Notes: generated by a model not told the origin, from the letters alone. Counted from the first letter of the stretch, positions 1 to 9,622 are shown. The stretch: DNA of 64,000 nt from Roseiarcus sp963764955 (GCA_963764955.1 CAVXVE010000008.1:15092-79091), one strand, 5' to 3'. Numbers and translations are program-made.

Positions 1-1342
1 ATCGCCGCGTAAATCTCCTGCTTCGCGCCGATGTCGACGCCGCGCGTCGGCTCATCCAGAAGGAGGATCCGAGGCTCGATGGCGAGCGCCCGGCCGATCA
101 GGACCTTCTGCTGGTTGCCGCCGCTCAGCGTGCGGATCTCAGCACTCGGGCTCGCGAGCCTTACGTCCAAACGCCTCACCATGTCTCGCGCGTAACGGGC
201 CTCGGCGCCCAGACGGAGAATTCCCCAGCGGGCGAACCGACGCAAATTCGCAATCGTGGCGTTCTCCCGGACGGAGCGATTGGGGAGCAGCCCTTGCGCC
301 TTCCGGTCCTCCGTCACATAGGCGATGCCGAGCCGCGCCGCCGCGTTCGGGCTCGCTATTCTCACCGGCCGGCCAAACACCTCGATCGCTCCAGACACGG
401 GACGGCTGAGCCCGATGACCGCGCGCGCCAGCTCCGTGCGTCCCGCGCCGACAAGACCGGCGAGGCCGACGATCTCACCCTCGCTCACCGTCAGAGTGAT
501 ATCCGACACCTCTCCGGGAACCGAGAGGTTCCTGATGGAAAGGGCCGGCTGCCGGATTGTCCTCGCGTGCGCTTCATGGGCCGCGAAACGGCGCCCGATC
601 ATTCTCGCAACGAGCCAATCCTGATCGACTTCCGCAACCTTCGCGGACCCGGTCACGCGGCCGTCCCTGAGCACCGTCACCTTGCCCGCGATGCGGAAGA
701 TCTCCTCAAGGTGGTGCGAAATGAAAAGGATTCCGAGCCCCTTCGCGCGCAGCCGTTCAATCATTGCGAACAACACGTTGAGCCGGTTCTCATCGAGAAC
801 AGCTGTCGGTTCGTCGAGAACGAGAACGCTCGCATCAGCGAGGATCGCCTTGGCGATCTCCACCATCTGCTGCTGAGCGATGCTGAGAGTTGCGACGATG
901 GCCTGCGGCGCGACCGTGACGCCCAATTGCTCGAACACTTCTCGCGTGCGCGCCCGCATCAGGCGCCGGTCGACGACGCCGAAGGCGTTGCGGGGAAACC
1001 GGCCGAGGAAAAGATTTCTTCCGCCGAGAGACTCGGAGCGAGCGACAATTCCTGGTGGATGACGACGACGCCCGCCGCGAGCGCTTCACGCGGCGAGCGG
1101 AACCGGCGCGTTTCGCCGTCGACTACGAGCTCACCGTCGTCCGGCTGATAGACGCCGCCCAGGATCTTTATGAGCGTCGACTTGCCGGCGCCGTTCTCCC
1201 CAACGATCGCGTGCACTTCGCCGGGCATGACATCGAGGTCGACGCCATCGAGAACGCGGTTACCGACGAACGCTTTGCCGATTCCCACCGCGCGGAGCAG
1301 CGGCCGGAAGCGTTCGCCGGCGTCTCCCGTATCTTCAGGCAC
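1..1342 (-). CDS. CUT2 sugar ABC transporter ATP-binding protein, two NBDs (frameshifted, C-terminus outside window)
   Basis: RbsA/MglA-type ATPase that would power import of a monosaccharide by a ribose-type ABC system. The first domain has Walker A GENGAGKST (about residues 52-60) and a variant signature LSIAQQQ. The second has the degenerate P-loop GLVGAGRTEL typical of this class, then LSGGNQQKV and Walker B LLDEPTRGVD. The window ends about 447 codons in, against roughly 500 for the family. The frame breaks at 1015-1017: restoring one T on the plus strand turns AEEIFSSAG into AEENLFLGRFPRN. The binding-protein gene lies 18 bp upstream on the same strand, so the two share an operon. No permease is visible; it probably follows beyond the edge. 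Confidence 0.9.
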
Positions 1343-1360
1343 GACCCGGAGTCACGCGCG

Positions 1361-2464
1361 CTATTTCTTGCAAGGGTCAGGGGTCGGCTCGAAGTCGCCC
1401 CAGCCGCGCCCGATCCACTCGTCGGCGTTCGCCTGAACGACGGTTGGGCTGTCAGGCAGGACGAGCTCCTTGCCGGGGAACTGATAGGCCTGCTCGCCCG
1501 GGATCGCCTTGCCCATGAGCTTGTAGATCGCGGCTCTCAGCCCGATATCGGCGATGTAGGGCGTGTAGTTCCCGTCAGCCTGGAAAGTCCCGGCCTTGAC
1601 GGCTTTGAACCCGGCGTTCGAGCCGTCGAAAGTATAGTGCTTGATGCCGTCCTTGCAGCGGTTGGCGCGCGCAATTGCGAGCTGGGCGCCCCAGGCCAAT
1701 TCCTCCGCGTGCGAGAACACCGCGTCGATCTTTGGATAGGCCGTCAGAAAGTCTTCCATGAGCGGCACCGACGGGTCGCGAATCCACTGTCCGTCGCCAG
1801 TCGCGAGCACCTTGATGTCGGGATATTTGGCGAGCACGTTCTTCATGCCCTTGTCGCGATCGACCGCCGGGGAGGAGCCCTTGAGGCCGGTGATGACGAC
1901 AATGTTGCCTTTGCCTCCCAGGTCCTTCGCCATTTTCTCGGCGACCCCTTCCGCCATCGTCACGTTGCTCTGCCCGATGAACAAAGTCTTGTCCGTCGGG
2001 ACGTCGCGATCCATAACGATGAGCGGGAGACCGGCCGACATGACCGCGCGGGCGGCCGGCGCGAGCGCCGCCGATTCAACCGGGCTCATGAGCACCGCGT
2101 CGACGCCGCGCGCGAGAAGATCGCGCACGTCGTTGTTCTGCTTGGCGACGTCGACATTGCCGTCGACCACGACGATTTTGACATTGGGGTGCCGGCAGGC
2201 CTCGGCCTGGAGAGCGGCCAGCATCGCCACGCGCCACGGATGATTGAAGCCCGTCTGCGAAAACCCGATCGTGATGTCTCCGGTCTTGCCGGGGATGGAG
2301 ACCGGTCCATCGGGCAGCGGCAGGATCGATGTGAAAGGCAGTTTTTTATAGAAGGCGAGAAGCTCCGAGCATGTCTTCTGCGTCACCGGAAGCTTGTCCT
2401 CGGCCCACGCCGAGGACAGCGCGCCCAAAGACAAGGCGGCGGTCAGTATCAAGCGCTTCAACAT
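1361..2464 (-). CDS. CUT2 sugar ABC transporter periplasmic substrate-binding protein
   Basis: Periplasmic type-1 binding protein of 367 residues that delivers a sugar or related polyol to the importer whose ATPase follows. A classic Sec signal peptide (MLKRLIL, hydrophobic core, AWA at 19-21) precedes the mature chain. The core shows the repeated Rossmann-like pattern of the RbsB family (IGFSQTGFNHPWR; DLLARGVDAVLMSP; LIVMDRDVPTD; GNIVVITGLKGSS). The length exceeds RbsB because of an N-terminal extension of about 50 residues, as in larger CUT2 binding proteins. The substrate cannot be read from the sequence. It lies between the amidase (upstream) and the ATPase. Confidence 0.9.
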   Translation of the reverse strand: MLKRLILTAALSLGALSSAWAEDKLPVTQKTCSELLAFYKKLPFTSILPLPDGPVSIPGKTGDITIGFSQTGFNHPWRVAMLAALQAEACRHPNVKIVVVDGNVDVAKQNNDVRDLLARGVDAVLMSPVESAALAPAARAVMSAGLPLIVMDRDVPTDKTLFIGQSNVTMAEGVAEKMAKDLGGKGNIVVITGLKGSSPAVDRDKGMKNVLAKYPDIKVLATGDGQWIRDPSVPLMEDFLTAYPKIDAVFSHAEELAWGAQLAIARANRCKDGIKHYTFDGSNAGFKAVKAGTFQADGNYTPYIADIGLRAAIYKLMGKAIPGEQAYQFPGKELVLPDSPTVVQANADEWIGRGWGDFEPTPDPCKK

Positions 2465-2514
2465 GCCAGCTCTCCCAAGTTCTCAGTCGTCACGCAATGC
2501 GCCGCCGATTGCGA

Positions 2515-3967
2515 CTACGCTCCCGCGCAGATCGATGGGCGGCGCTGGGTCCACGGCCGCGCCTGCTCGAGTTCCGCGGAGAGGCGAAGGATCGTCGCTT
2601 CGTCTCCGTAGCGACCCACGAGTTGCACGCCGATCGGAATGTCGTCCTTGGTCCAGGTCGCCGGCACGGACATCGCCGGCAGGCCGGAAAGATTGAACGG
2701 GAAGAGAAACGCCGCGTCCGTCCATGTCGCGATATATTTATCGAAATCGGGCTCGTTCAGGTCCCAGTAGCCGACCGGCCGGGGCAATTGCGTCAGGGTC
2801 GGCGTGAGGAACACGTCGAACGGCGCGAGTTCCGCCTGCACGCGCTGATTGGCCTTTCGAATCGCCGCAACGCTCGCCGCATAGTCGCGGCCGGAGAGCG
2901 CGCGCCCCCGTCCAAGCCATGCGCGGTTGAACGCGACCAGTTCCAACTCCGGGAACAGGCCGGCCGAGAACCTTCGCCATTTCGTCGAATTCGAGCACAA
3001 TCTGGACGGAGGTCATCTGGTTATAGTCACGCCACGCCGTCTCGAGATCGGTGACCATCGCATGCTCTTCGAGGACATGGCCGAGGTCCTGAAGAAGCGA
3101 CATGGTCGCTTTCATCGCATCCGTGACTAGAGGGGCGAATGGCGCGCCCCAAGGCGGCGTCAATGCGTACCCGATCTTGAGCGGCTTCACTGGCTCGCCA
3201 AGGCAGTCGAGCCAGCTTTGCGCGGGCGTCGGAGGCGTATAGGGGTCGCCCGGCATGACGACAGCCGTCGCATCCAGCAACGCCGCCGCATCCCTCACCG
3301 AGTGTGTGACCGCGAATGTCGACACGCTGCCGAACCAGACATCGACGTCGTCCGGTCCATAAGAGATCCGTCCGCGCGACGGCTTGAGCCCCACCACTCC
3401 GCAGCATGAGGCGGGCGCGCGTATCGATCCCGCCCCGTCGCTGGCTTCGGCAATCGAAATCATGCGCGACGCGACCGCCGAGGCCGCCCCGCCGCTCGAG
3501 CCGCCGGCCGTGACCGCCGCGTTCCACGGGTTCAGTGTCGCGCCATACATGCGAGGCTCGGTCGCGATGCACCATCCCTGCTCAGGCACATTGGAGCGCC
3601 CGAGGATGTTGAGCCCGGACGCCTTGATCCGCCGCACCATCTCGGAATCGGACGGACAGACGTAGTCTTTCCGAAACGGCAGGCTGTTGGTGAGCGGGAG
3701 CCCTTCGCAACCGGACCCGATATTCTTCAAAAGATAGGGAACGCCGCCGAATGGACCTTTCGGGACGCTCTCCTTCGCGCGCGCCCTCGCGCGTTCGAAA
3801 TCGCGGATGACGACGGCGTTCAGCTTCGGATCCAGAGTCTCGATGAGGTGGATCGCGGTTTCCGTCAATTCCGCCGGCGTCACCTGCTTTTGCCGCACGA
3901 GCTCCGCCAGACGAAGCGCGTCGCTCTCGGCAAACAGGTTGACAAGGTCGACTGTGACGATCGGCAT
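2515..3967 (-). CDS. amidase, amidase-signature family (frameshifted)
   Basis: Amidase-signature hydrolase cleaving a carboxamide to acid and ammonia, probably cytoplasmic. The Ser-cisSer-Lys triad is visible: Lys81 in LLKN, Ser157 in GGSSGG and the nucleophile Ser181 in GAGSIRAPA. The C-terminal part (VFLTPTLTQLPRP, FNLSGLPAMSVP, IGVQLVGRYGDEATIL) is also typical but lies in another frame. The switch falls between 2945 and 2992. The most family-like join is after LGRPV, with one extra G in the GGG at 2951-2953; an extra A in GAATTC (2987-2992) is the alternative. It is divergent from the GntR gene and heads the leftward operon, so the imported compound or a metabolite may be an amide. Confidence 0.85.
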
Positions 3968-4061
3968 AACCAGAAAAACGCCCGGATGTGGCTCGGCGGC
4001 TTAATCGTTTCACAAGTTTGTCAGACTGGCAAGCGCGATCAACCCCTCCTGTGAGATCGTT

Positions 4062-4160
4062 GTTATGACGAAATTTTTTGCACAAGACGCAAATTTGGGC
4101 ATCTCTTGGATCGCGTCGCTGCTGGACGAAACGCCATAACGTTCGTACAATCGTGTTATG
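4062..4160. promoter_or_regulatory. putative GntR (HutC-type) operator cluster in the divergent promoter
   Basis: The 190 bp between the amidase and GntR genes carries three copies of one 6-mer: GTTATG at 4062-4067, its inverse CATAAC at 4135-4140 and GTTATG at 4155-4160. The flanks repeat too (ATCGTTGTTATG and ATCGTGTTATG). The last copy includes the GntR start codon, which fits autorepression and joint control of both divergent operons. Seen directly; the binding protein is inferred. Confidence 0.55.
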
Positions 4161-4931
4161 TCGTGGAATGAAGGCGAACTTTCTCCTGACGCATCGCCGC
4201 TCTGGCGTCAGATCGCCGACCGGCTGCGCCGGTCCATCGCCGCTGGCGAGTTTGGGCCGGGCGACGTGCTGCCGTCCGAGACGGAGATCAACGCGACCTT
4301 CCAAGTCAGCCGCGCGACGGCCCGCGCCTCTCTCGAGAGGCTGCGGCAGGAGGGACTGATCAAGCGGCAGTCCGGTCGCGGCTCGATTGTGCTCGCCCCG
4401 AAAATCGAGCAGCCGGTCAACGAACTCGCAAGCTTCTCGGAGGATATGCGCAGGCGCGGCCTGCGCCCCTCCTACTCCACATTCAGCGCGGAAAACGCCC
4501 CAGCGAGAGGAGACGCCGCTGAGGCGCTCGAGATCGGCGACGGCGCCCTCGCTTTTCACATCCGCAGGCTTCTGCTGGCCGACGACGAGCCGATCGGCAT
4601 GTCCGAGTCGTGGCTTGCTCCGTGGATCTTCACGGCAGGCCGCGAGCCCACGCCGGACGAACTCGACGCCGGGTCCCTTTATGCGTGGCTCGCCAGATTC
4701 TGCGGGCAGAAAATCGCCGGCGCGCGGGAGTGCATCGAGGCCGCTCCGGCCGACGCGGCGATGGCGCGCCGGCTGGAGGTTGCGCCGGGATCGGCTCTCC
4801 TGGTCGCGAGCCGCCGCTCGCATGCGCAGGACCGCCGTCCCATCGAATACGCGATCATGCACTATAGGGCCGACCGTTATCGGTTCATCATCGAACTCGC
4901 TGGAAACAGCGCTCCCCCACGGACGCAATGA
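4158..4931 (+). CDS. GntR family transcriptional regulator, HutC/UTRA type
   Basis: Ligand-responsive repressor of 257 residues. The N-terminal winged helix (about 14-78) contains PLWRQIADRL, LPSETEINATF and VSRATARASLERL with the wing residues SGRGSIV. The rest is a UTRA effector domain (about 90-245) ending PIEYAIMHYRADRYRF. It is divergent from the amidase/ABC operon and is the first gene of the rightward catabolic operon; its stop overlaps the next start (ATGA). Operator-like repeats cover its own start codon. The effector is probably the sugar or phosphosugar handled by the operon, which is inference. Confidence 0.92.
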   Translation: MSWNEGELSPDASPLWRQIADRLRRSIAAGEFGPGDVLPSETEINATFQVSRATARASLERLRQEGLIKRQSGRGSIVLAPKIEQPVNELASFSEDMRRRGLRPSYSTFSAENAPARGDAAEALEIGDGALAFHIRRLLLADDEPIGMSESWLAPWIFTAGREPTPDELDAGSLYAWLARFCGQKIAGARECIEAAPADAAMARRLEVAPGSALLVASRRSHAQDRRPIEYAIMHYRADRYRFIIELAGNSAPPRTQ

Positions 4932-5812
4932 CCGCTGTTTCGAAAGCCGATGGCGCGTCAGGCGCAAAGCCGCAGGTGCTGCCGCCCAAAGCAAATGCGC
5001 TCGATCGGCTCTTTGGCGTGCGCAAGCCGATTATCGGCGTCATACACCTGGCCGCCCTCCCCGGCGCCCCGCGCTACGACGGGCAAAAGATGAGCGAAAT
5101 CTACGCGGCCGCCGAAGCGGACGCGAAGACGCTATCGCAAGGCGGGGTCGACGGAATCATCGTTGAAAACGCAAGCGACATGCCTTTCGCCCGGCCCGAG
5201 CATATCGGGCCGTCGACGGTCGCGGCGCTCACCGCCGCCTGCCTTGCGGTGCGGGCGATCGTCCCCAATCCGATCGGCATCACTTGCGTCGCAAACGGGG
5301 TGATCCCGGCGCTTGGAATCGCCAAGGCGGTCGGAGCGGGATGGGTGCGGGCCAATCAGTGGGTCAACGCCTATGTGGCGAACGAAGGCTTTCTCAACGG
5401 CCCCGCGCCCGAAGCCATGCGCTATCGATCGAACATCCGGGCCGCCGACGTCGCCATCTTCGCCGACGTGCATGTGAAGTTCGGCGCGCACGCCATCACG
5501 GCGGACCGCAGCATCGCCGAGCAGGCGACCGATGCGGAATGGTTTGACGCCGACGTCTTGATCGCCAGCGGAACACGCACCGGCTCGCCGACCGAACCGC
5601 GCGAAGTCGCCGAAGTGCGAGCCGGCACGAACCTGCCTGTCATCGTCGGATCGGGGCTGACGGCGGATCTCATTCCCTCGCTCTTTCCGACGGCCGATGG
5701 CGCGATCATCGGCCAGTGGCTCAAGCGGGATGGCCGGTGGTGGAACCCGGTCGATCCGCGGCGCGTGGAGCAGCTGATGAAAGCTGTCGCGAAATTCCGG
5801 GATGGGCCATGA
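4928..5812 (+). CDS. BtpA/SgcQ family TIM-barrel protein
   Basis: Protein of 294 residues with hallmarks of the BtpA/SgcQ family: KPIIGVIHLAALPGAPRY near the N-terminus, GVDGIIVENASDMPF, and the C-terminal phosphate-binding type end LPVIVGSGLTADLIPSLF followed by DGAIIGQWLKRDG. The fold is a TIM barrel related to phosphoribosylanthranilate-isomerase-like enzymes. No reaction is settled for most members, but they are often found beside sugar PTS or ABC genes. ATGA overlaps at both ends tie it tightly into the operon. A role in isomerising or cleaving the imported sugar is inference only. Confidence 0.85.
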   Translation: MTAVSKADGASGAKPQVLPPKANALDRLFGVRKPIIGVIHLAALPGAPRYDGQKMSEIYAAAEADAKTLSQGGVDGIIVENASDMPFARPEHIGPSTVAALTAACLAVRAIVPNPIGITCVANGVIPALGIAKAVGAGWVRANQWVNAYVANEGFLNGPAPEAMRYRSNIRAADVAIFADVHVKFGAHAITADRSIAEQATDAEWFDADVLIASGTRTGSPTEPREVAEVRAGTNLPVIVGSGLTADLIPSLFPTADGAIIGQWLKRDGRWWNPVDPRRVEQLMKAVAKFRDGP

Positions 5813-6537
5813 CGCTTCTCACGGAAGCCACGGACGTTTTCGCCGCCGCGGAAAGAAGCGGCCGTTGTCTTGTAGCCTTCGCCGCCAAGCGCCAGCCGCT
5901 CGCGAGCGGGGTCTTCGGCGCCGACCAGGCGCGACGGCTGAAGAGCCTCCTACAGGCGCTGCAGGCCGAGGGATGGCTCATGTCTGTGCGCGCCATGTTC
6001 GAACCGGATGCGTCGGGGGAGCCCTATGTCTTCGACGCGGGTTTCGCGCATGACGTGGACATGGTGGGTGCATTTGAAGCGCCTTCCTTATCGGCGGCGC
6101 TCGCCGGCACAATCCGTCTCGAGCAGGCAGGCTGGGCTCCCCGGTTCGCCACGGAATGGCTGCTTGGCCCGAGGGAATTCTCCACTGTGCAGGGGCGTGG
6201 CGCCCGGACCGATCATTCCTGGGGCTTTCTCGCGCTTTGGGAGTGGAATGACGCCTGGTCCGCCGCGACCAAAGCCGAGCGCCGCGCCTATGACGAGGAA
6301 TGCGACGTCGCCTTCAAGGGCGATGTCGCGCTTGGCATCAACATTGCTGGACGGCATCGACTCGATTGGGCGAGCCGCTGGCATCATGCGGGGCTGTGGG
6401 AGGCGCCCTCGCTCGGATCCGTCGACCTCGCCATGCAAGGCCACGAGGCGGCGGCGGATTTCAAGTTCACGACCTCGCGACATTATGTCGGCCGGCTTCG
6501 CCCGCTTGCCGCCTTCATCGACCCCGGCGCTGATTGA
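5809..6537 (+). CDS. hypothetical protein, possible two-repeat dimeric alpha/beta barrel
   Basis: Unrecognised cytoplasmic protein of 242 residues with no signal peptide or membrane segment. Start ATG at 5809 overlaps the BtpA stop (ATGA). Two internal segments look alike: VDMVGAFEAPSLSAALAG followed by WAPRFATEWLLG, and WASRWHHAGLWEAPSLGSVD followed by a His-rich tail ending FKFTTSRHYVG. The second resembles the next gene (EIWKFPSAEAAFEHW). The Trp/Phe-x-x-Pro-Ser pattern after a strand is the kind seen in EthD/chlorite-dismutase-like barrels, so I read it as a double dimeric alpha/beta-barrel module. Catalytic role unknown; the operon implies a step in uptake-linked catabolism. Confidence 0.6.
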   Translation: MTLLTEATDVFAAAERSGRCLVAFAAKRQPLASGVFGADQARRLKSLLQALQAEGWLMSVRAMFEPDASGEPYVFDAGFAHDVDMVGAFEAPSLSAALAGTIRLEQAGWAPRFATEWLLGPREFSTVQGRGARTDHSWGFLALWEWNDAWSAATKAERRAYDEECDVAFKGDVALGINIAGRHRLDWASRWHHAGLWEAPSLGSVDLAMQGHEAAADFKFTTSRHYVGRLRPLAAFIDPGAD

Positions 6538-6539
6538 CG

Positions 6540-6845
6540 ATGAACACGTGCATCTGGATCCATTATGCGAGGCCCAGACCCCATTGGTACGGCCTCGACG
6601 CCGTGACCCAAGCCGCCCACGAAAAGGCGTGGGCGACGGCGGCGGACGCTTCGCTGGCTGCGGGCGGCTCGCGTCTCGGGCGCTATCACATCCGTGGTCA
6701 ACAGGATTTCGAGACCGTCGAGATTTGGAAATTTCCGAGCGCGGAGGCTGCGTTCGAACATTGGTCCGCTCTGACCGCCGCGGCTTACGGGGAATTGAAC
6801 GCTTTCGCGAACAATATCGGTCTTGCGATGGAAGGTTCGCCTTGA
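6540..6845 (+). CDS. hypothetical small protein, dimeric alpha/beta barrel-like
   Basis: Unrecognised protein of 101 residues. I start it at ATG 6540, 2 nt after the preceding stop; an in-frame TTG lies at 6534. The central pattern GRYHIRGQQDFETVEIWKFP plus SAEAAFEHW is that of a single ferredoxin-like dimeric alpha/beta-barrel unit, and it matches the C-terminal half of the preceding protein in order and spacing. Two Trp and two His residues near the N-terminus (WIHYARPRPHWYG) could form a ligand pocket. The stop overlaps the next start (TGATG), so it is translated with the ABC ATPase. Function not known. Confidence 0.6.
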   Translation: MNTCIWIHYARPRPHWYGLDAVTQAAHEKAWATAADASLAAGGSRLGRYHIRGQQDFETVEIWKFPSAEAAFEHWSALTAAAYGELNAFANNIGLAMEGSP

Positions 6846-7606
6846 TGGCGCCGCTGCTCGAAGCCCGTGCGATCTCTCGCCGCTTCGGGCATGTGCGCGC
6901 TCTCGATCGCGCGGACTTCGCTGTCCAGGCGGGAGAAATCTGCGCGCTTGTCGGCGACAACGGCGCCGGCAAGTCGACGCTGGTGAAGATCCTCTCCGGC
7001 GCGGACCGACCGGACGAGGGGCAGATCCTTTTGGCCGGCAAGCCGGTCGCGTTCAATTCCCCCAATGACGCGCAGGCTCACGGCATTGCGACGGTCTACC
7101 AGGATCTCGCGCTTGCCGCCGATCTGTCCCCGTTCGAGAATCTGTTTCTCGGCCGCGAGATCGTCCTGCCGGGCCTGCTCGGCCAACTCGGATTCGTCAA
7201 CCGCGCGGCGATGCGCCGGCAGGCGGGCGAACAATTTGAGCGCCTGGGCGTCCGGCTTCGCTCGGCTCGCGCTTCGGTATCTTCCCTGTCCGGCGGGCAG
7301 CGTCAGTCTGTCGCGATCGCGCGCGCCGCGATGTGGGCGGACCGCGTCATCTTCATGGACGAGCCCACCGCAGCGTTGGGTGTCGTCCAGACTGGACGCG
7401 TGCTCGACCTGATCAAGCAGGTTCGCGACCAGGGCATCGCCGTCGTTCTCATTAGCCACAACATGCCCCAGGTGCTCGCAGTCGCGGACCGCATCGAGGT
7501 TCTTCGTCTTGGGCGACGCGTCGCGCGATTCGCGGCGCAGGACGCCAATGTGGACCGGCTGGTGGCGGCGATGACCAGCGGATCGATCGAGGAGCGCGTG
7601 ACATGA
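6845..7606 (+). CDS. CUT2 sugar ABC transporter ATP-binding protein, single NBD (FrcA-like)
   Basis: ATPase of 253 residues with one nucleotide-binding domain: Walker A GDNGAGKST (38-46), Q-loop VYQDLALA, signature LSGGQRQS, Walker B VIFMDEPTAALG and switch His in LISHNM. Single-domain ATPases of this length belong to the FrcA (fructose) branch rather than the two-domain RbsA branch. ATG at 6845 is chosen because it overlaps the upstream stop and begins the conserved LLEARAISRRFG strand; the open frame extends much further upstream without conserved content. It partners the permease, whose start it overlaps by ATGA. Confidence 0.92.
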   Translation: MAPLLEARAISRRFGHVRALDRADFAVQAGEICALVGDNGAGKSTLVKILSGADRPDEGQILLAGKPVAFNSPNDAQAHGIATVYQDLALAADLSPFENLFLGREIVLPGLLGQLGFVNRAAMRRQAGEQFERLGVRLRSARASVSSLSGGQRQSVAIARAAMWADRVIFMDEPTAALGVVQTGRVLDLIKQVRDQGIAVVLISHNMPQVLAVADRIEVLRLGRRVARFAAQDANVDRLVAAMTSGSIEERVT

Positions 7607-8647
7607 GCGCAGCCTCCTTGGGCGAACAAGAGGACGAGCGGCTTTCACCGTTCGAGCGCTGGGCCGGGCTCCTTGGCGGAGGTTGGATTTTTGTCCTGCT
7701 GATCGCGCTCATAGCGATCTTCACGGCCTTGCGGCCCGAGCAATTCGGATCAAGCTTCAATCTGTCGATGCTGGCCATCAATGCGGCGATTCTCCTCGTT
7801 TTGTCGGTCGGGCAGACATTTGTGATCATCGCCGGGGGAATCGACCTCTCTGTCGGCACGGTTCTCGTCTTCACTTCGATTGCGTCCGCTGAGATCATGC
7901 TGCGCATGTCTGGCGCGGGCGGTGGAACCTATGGCGCGACGCAGGGCGGTTGGGGCGTCGTTCTCGTCGGGCTCATTGTTGCGCTCGTGAGCGGCGCCTT
8001 CTGGGGCGCCGTCAACGGCGCCCTTGTCGCGGCCGCGCGCATCCCGCCGCTCATCGTCACGCTCGGCACGTTCGGCATGGCGCTCGGCTTCGCGCAGATC
8101 CTCACCAACGGCACCGACATCCGGGCCGTCCCGGCGAACTCTGGTCGATGGGATCGGATCCGGGACAATCGCCGGCGTTCCGGTCCTGGTCGTGATTGCC
8201 GCCGCCGTCGCCCTTGTCGGCGCGGTCGTCCTTCATCTCACCCGCTTCGGCGTGCACGTGTTCGCCATTGGCTCCGACAAGGAGGCCGCTCGCCGGGCCG
8301 GCATCAACGTCGGCCGGAAGCTCGTGGCGATCTACGTGCTGTCGGGCGCGCTCGCCGGCCTCGCCGCCATGATGTCGACTGCGCGCTTCGCGACGACGAC
8401 GATCGGTGGCCACGCCATGGACAATCTGTCGACCATCTCCGCCGTCGTGCTCGGCGGCACGAGCCTGTTTGGCGGAATCGGCAGCATCGCCGGAACCGTC
8501 GTCGGCGTGTTCATCCCGATCGTGCTTCTGAACGGCTTTGTCATCCTCGGCATTCCGCCGTTCTGGCAAACCGTGGCGACCGGCGCAGTCCTTATCCTCG
8601 CCGTATGGATCGATCAGCTCAAGCGACGAGCTCGAGAACGCAGCTGA
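7603..8647 (+). CDS. CUT2 sugar ABC transporter permease (frameshifted)
   Basis: RbsC/FrcC-type permease of about 347 residues after repair, with 8-10 hydrophobic segments. It shows the family loop GQTFVIIAGGIDLSVGTVL and, near the end, LSTISAVVLGGTSLFGG. The first part is read to VPA (about 8135), then the frame changes and continues as LVDGIGSGTIAGVPVLV. Removing one A from GAACTC at 8136-8141 gives VPATLVDGIGSG and restores the frame. The true site would then be GACTC, a GANTC methylation site. ATG 7603 overlaps the ATPase stop; the binding-protein gene follows after 24 bp. Confidence 0.9.
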
Positions 8648-8671
8648 AGCTGCAATAACAGGAGAAAGCTT

Positions 8672-9613
8672 ATGAAAATGACAGTTGGCGCCGCTGCTGT
8701 TTTCACGCTCCTCGCAGCCTCATCGGCTGCTGAGGCGGCAGAGCCAGCGGTCGCGCTGGTGCTCGGCGTGAAGGGAAGTCCTTTCTACCAGGCGCTCGCC
8801 TGTGGGGCGAAGGCGAAAGCAAAGGCGCTCCGCCTCGCTCTCACGGTATCGGCTCCAGACCAGTTCGCCGCCGACAGCCAGATCCCGGTTGTCAACGCGG
8901 TGGCGGCGACGACGCCTGCGGTCGCGGTTATCGTGCCGACCGACGCGAAGGCGCTGATCGCGCCGATGAAGCAGCTCGCCGACCGCGGGACCAAGATCGT
9001 CACCGTCGACCAGACAATCGAGGACAATTCCTTCGTCCAGACCCAGATCCTGACGGACAACGCGCAGGGAGGACGGCTCGCCGCCGACGCAATCAACGCC
9101 CTGCTCGACGGCAAGGGCGAAGTGCTCGTCATCACCCAGCCGCCGGGCTCCGCGGCGCAGGACGCGCGCACGACGGGTTTTGAGGAGGAACTGAAGAAAT
9201 ATCCCGGCATCGTCTATCTCGGCGCGCAATATCAAAGCGACGACCCCCAGAAGGCCGCCGAAATCGTAACCTCGACTCTCTCCGCCCATCCGAAGCTCGC
9301 GGGCCTCTTCGCCACGAACGACCAGGGGGCGATCGGCGCGTTGACCGGCCTGCGGCAGGCCGGGGCGCTGGGAAAGGTGAAGGTGGTCGCCTACGACGCG
9401 GCGAGCGCCGAGGTCAGCGCGCTGAAGAACGGCGCCATCCAGGCTCTGATCGCGCAGGACCCGAAACAGGAGGGCGAGGTCGCGATGGAATCCGCCGCCA
9501 AGCTCCTCAAGGGCGACAAGCTGGACAAGACGACGCTGACCGAGATCGTCACGATCAAGGCCGGCGACAATGCGACCGCTGACAAATACGAATACAAGGG
9601 CGATTGTGACTAG
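8672..9613 (+). CDS. CUT2 sugar ABC transporter periplasmic substrate-binding protein
   Basis: Periplasmic binding protein of 313 residues for the importer encoded just upstream. The signal peptide ends near AAEAAEP (about residue 23). Family blocks are VALVLGVKGSPFYQAL, the central VIVPTDAKALIAP and KIVTVDQTIEDNSF, and the C-terminal LAGLFATNDQGAIGAL and VKVVAYDAA, all RbsB-like. A good ribosome-binding site (ACAGGAGAAAG) precedes ATG 8672. It is last in the GntR operon and is followed by hairpins. The ligand is probably a pentose, hexose or polyol and cannot be named. Confidence 0.92.
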   Translation: MKMTVGAAAVFTLLAASSAAEAAEPAVALVLGVKGSPFYQALACGAKAKAKALRLALTVSAPDQFAADSQIPVVNAVAATTPAVAVIVPTDAKALIAPMKQLADRGTKIVTVDQTIEDNSFVQTQILTDNAQGGRLAADAINALLDGKGEVLVITQPPGSAAQDARTTGFEEELKKYPGIVYLGAQYQSDDPQKAAEIVTSTLSAHPKLAGLFATNDQGAIGALTGLRQAGALGKVKVVAYDAASAEVSALKNGAIQALIAQDPKQEGEVAMESAAKLLKGDKLDKTTLTEIVTIKAGDNATADKYEYKGDCD

Positions 9614-9622
9614 GCGCGGGGG

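Noticed and set aside
2987..2992. GAATTC in the amidase as a fifth GANTC-type indel
   Set aside because: Removing a base here restores the frame, but the next stretch then reads STKWRRFSAG and loses the family-like EMAKVLGRPV. An extra G at 2951-2953 explains the shift better.
3582..4994. 470-codon minus-strand frame across the GntR gene
   Set aside because: It covers the divergent promoter and is antisense to GntR; the sequence is Arg-rich with no domain.
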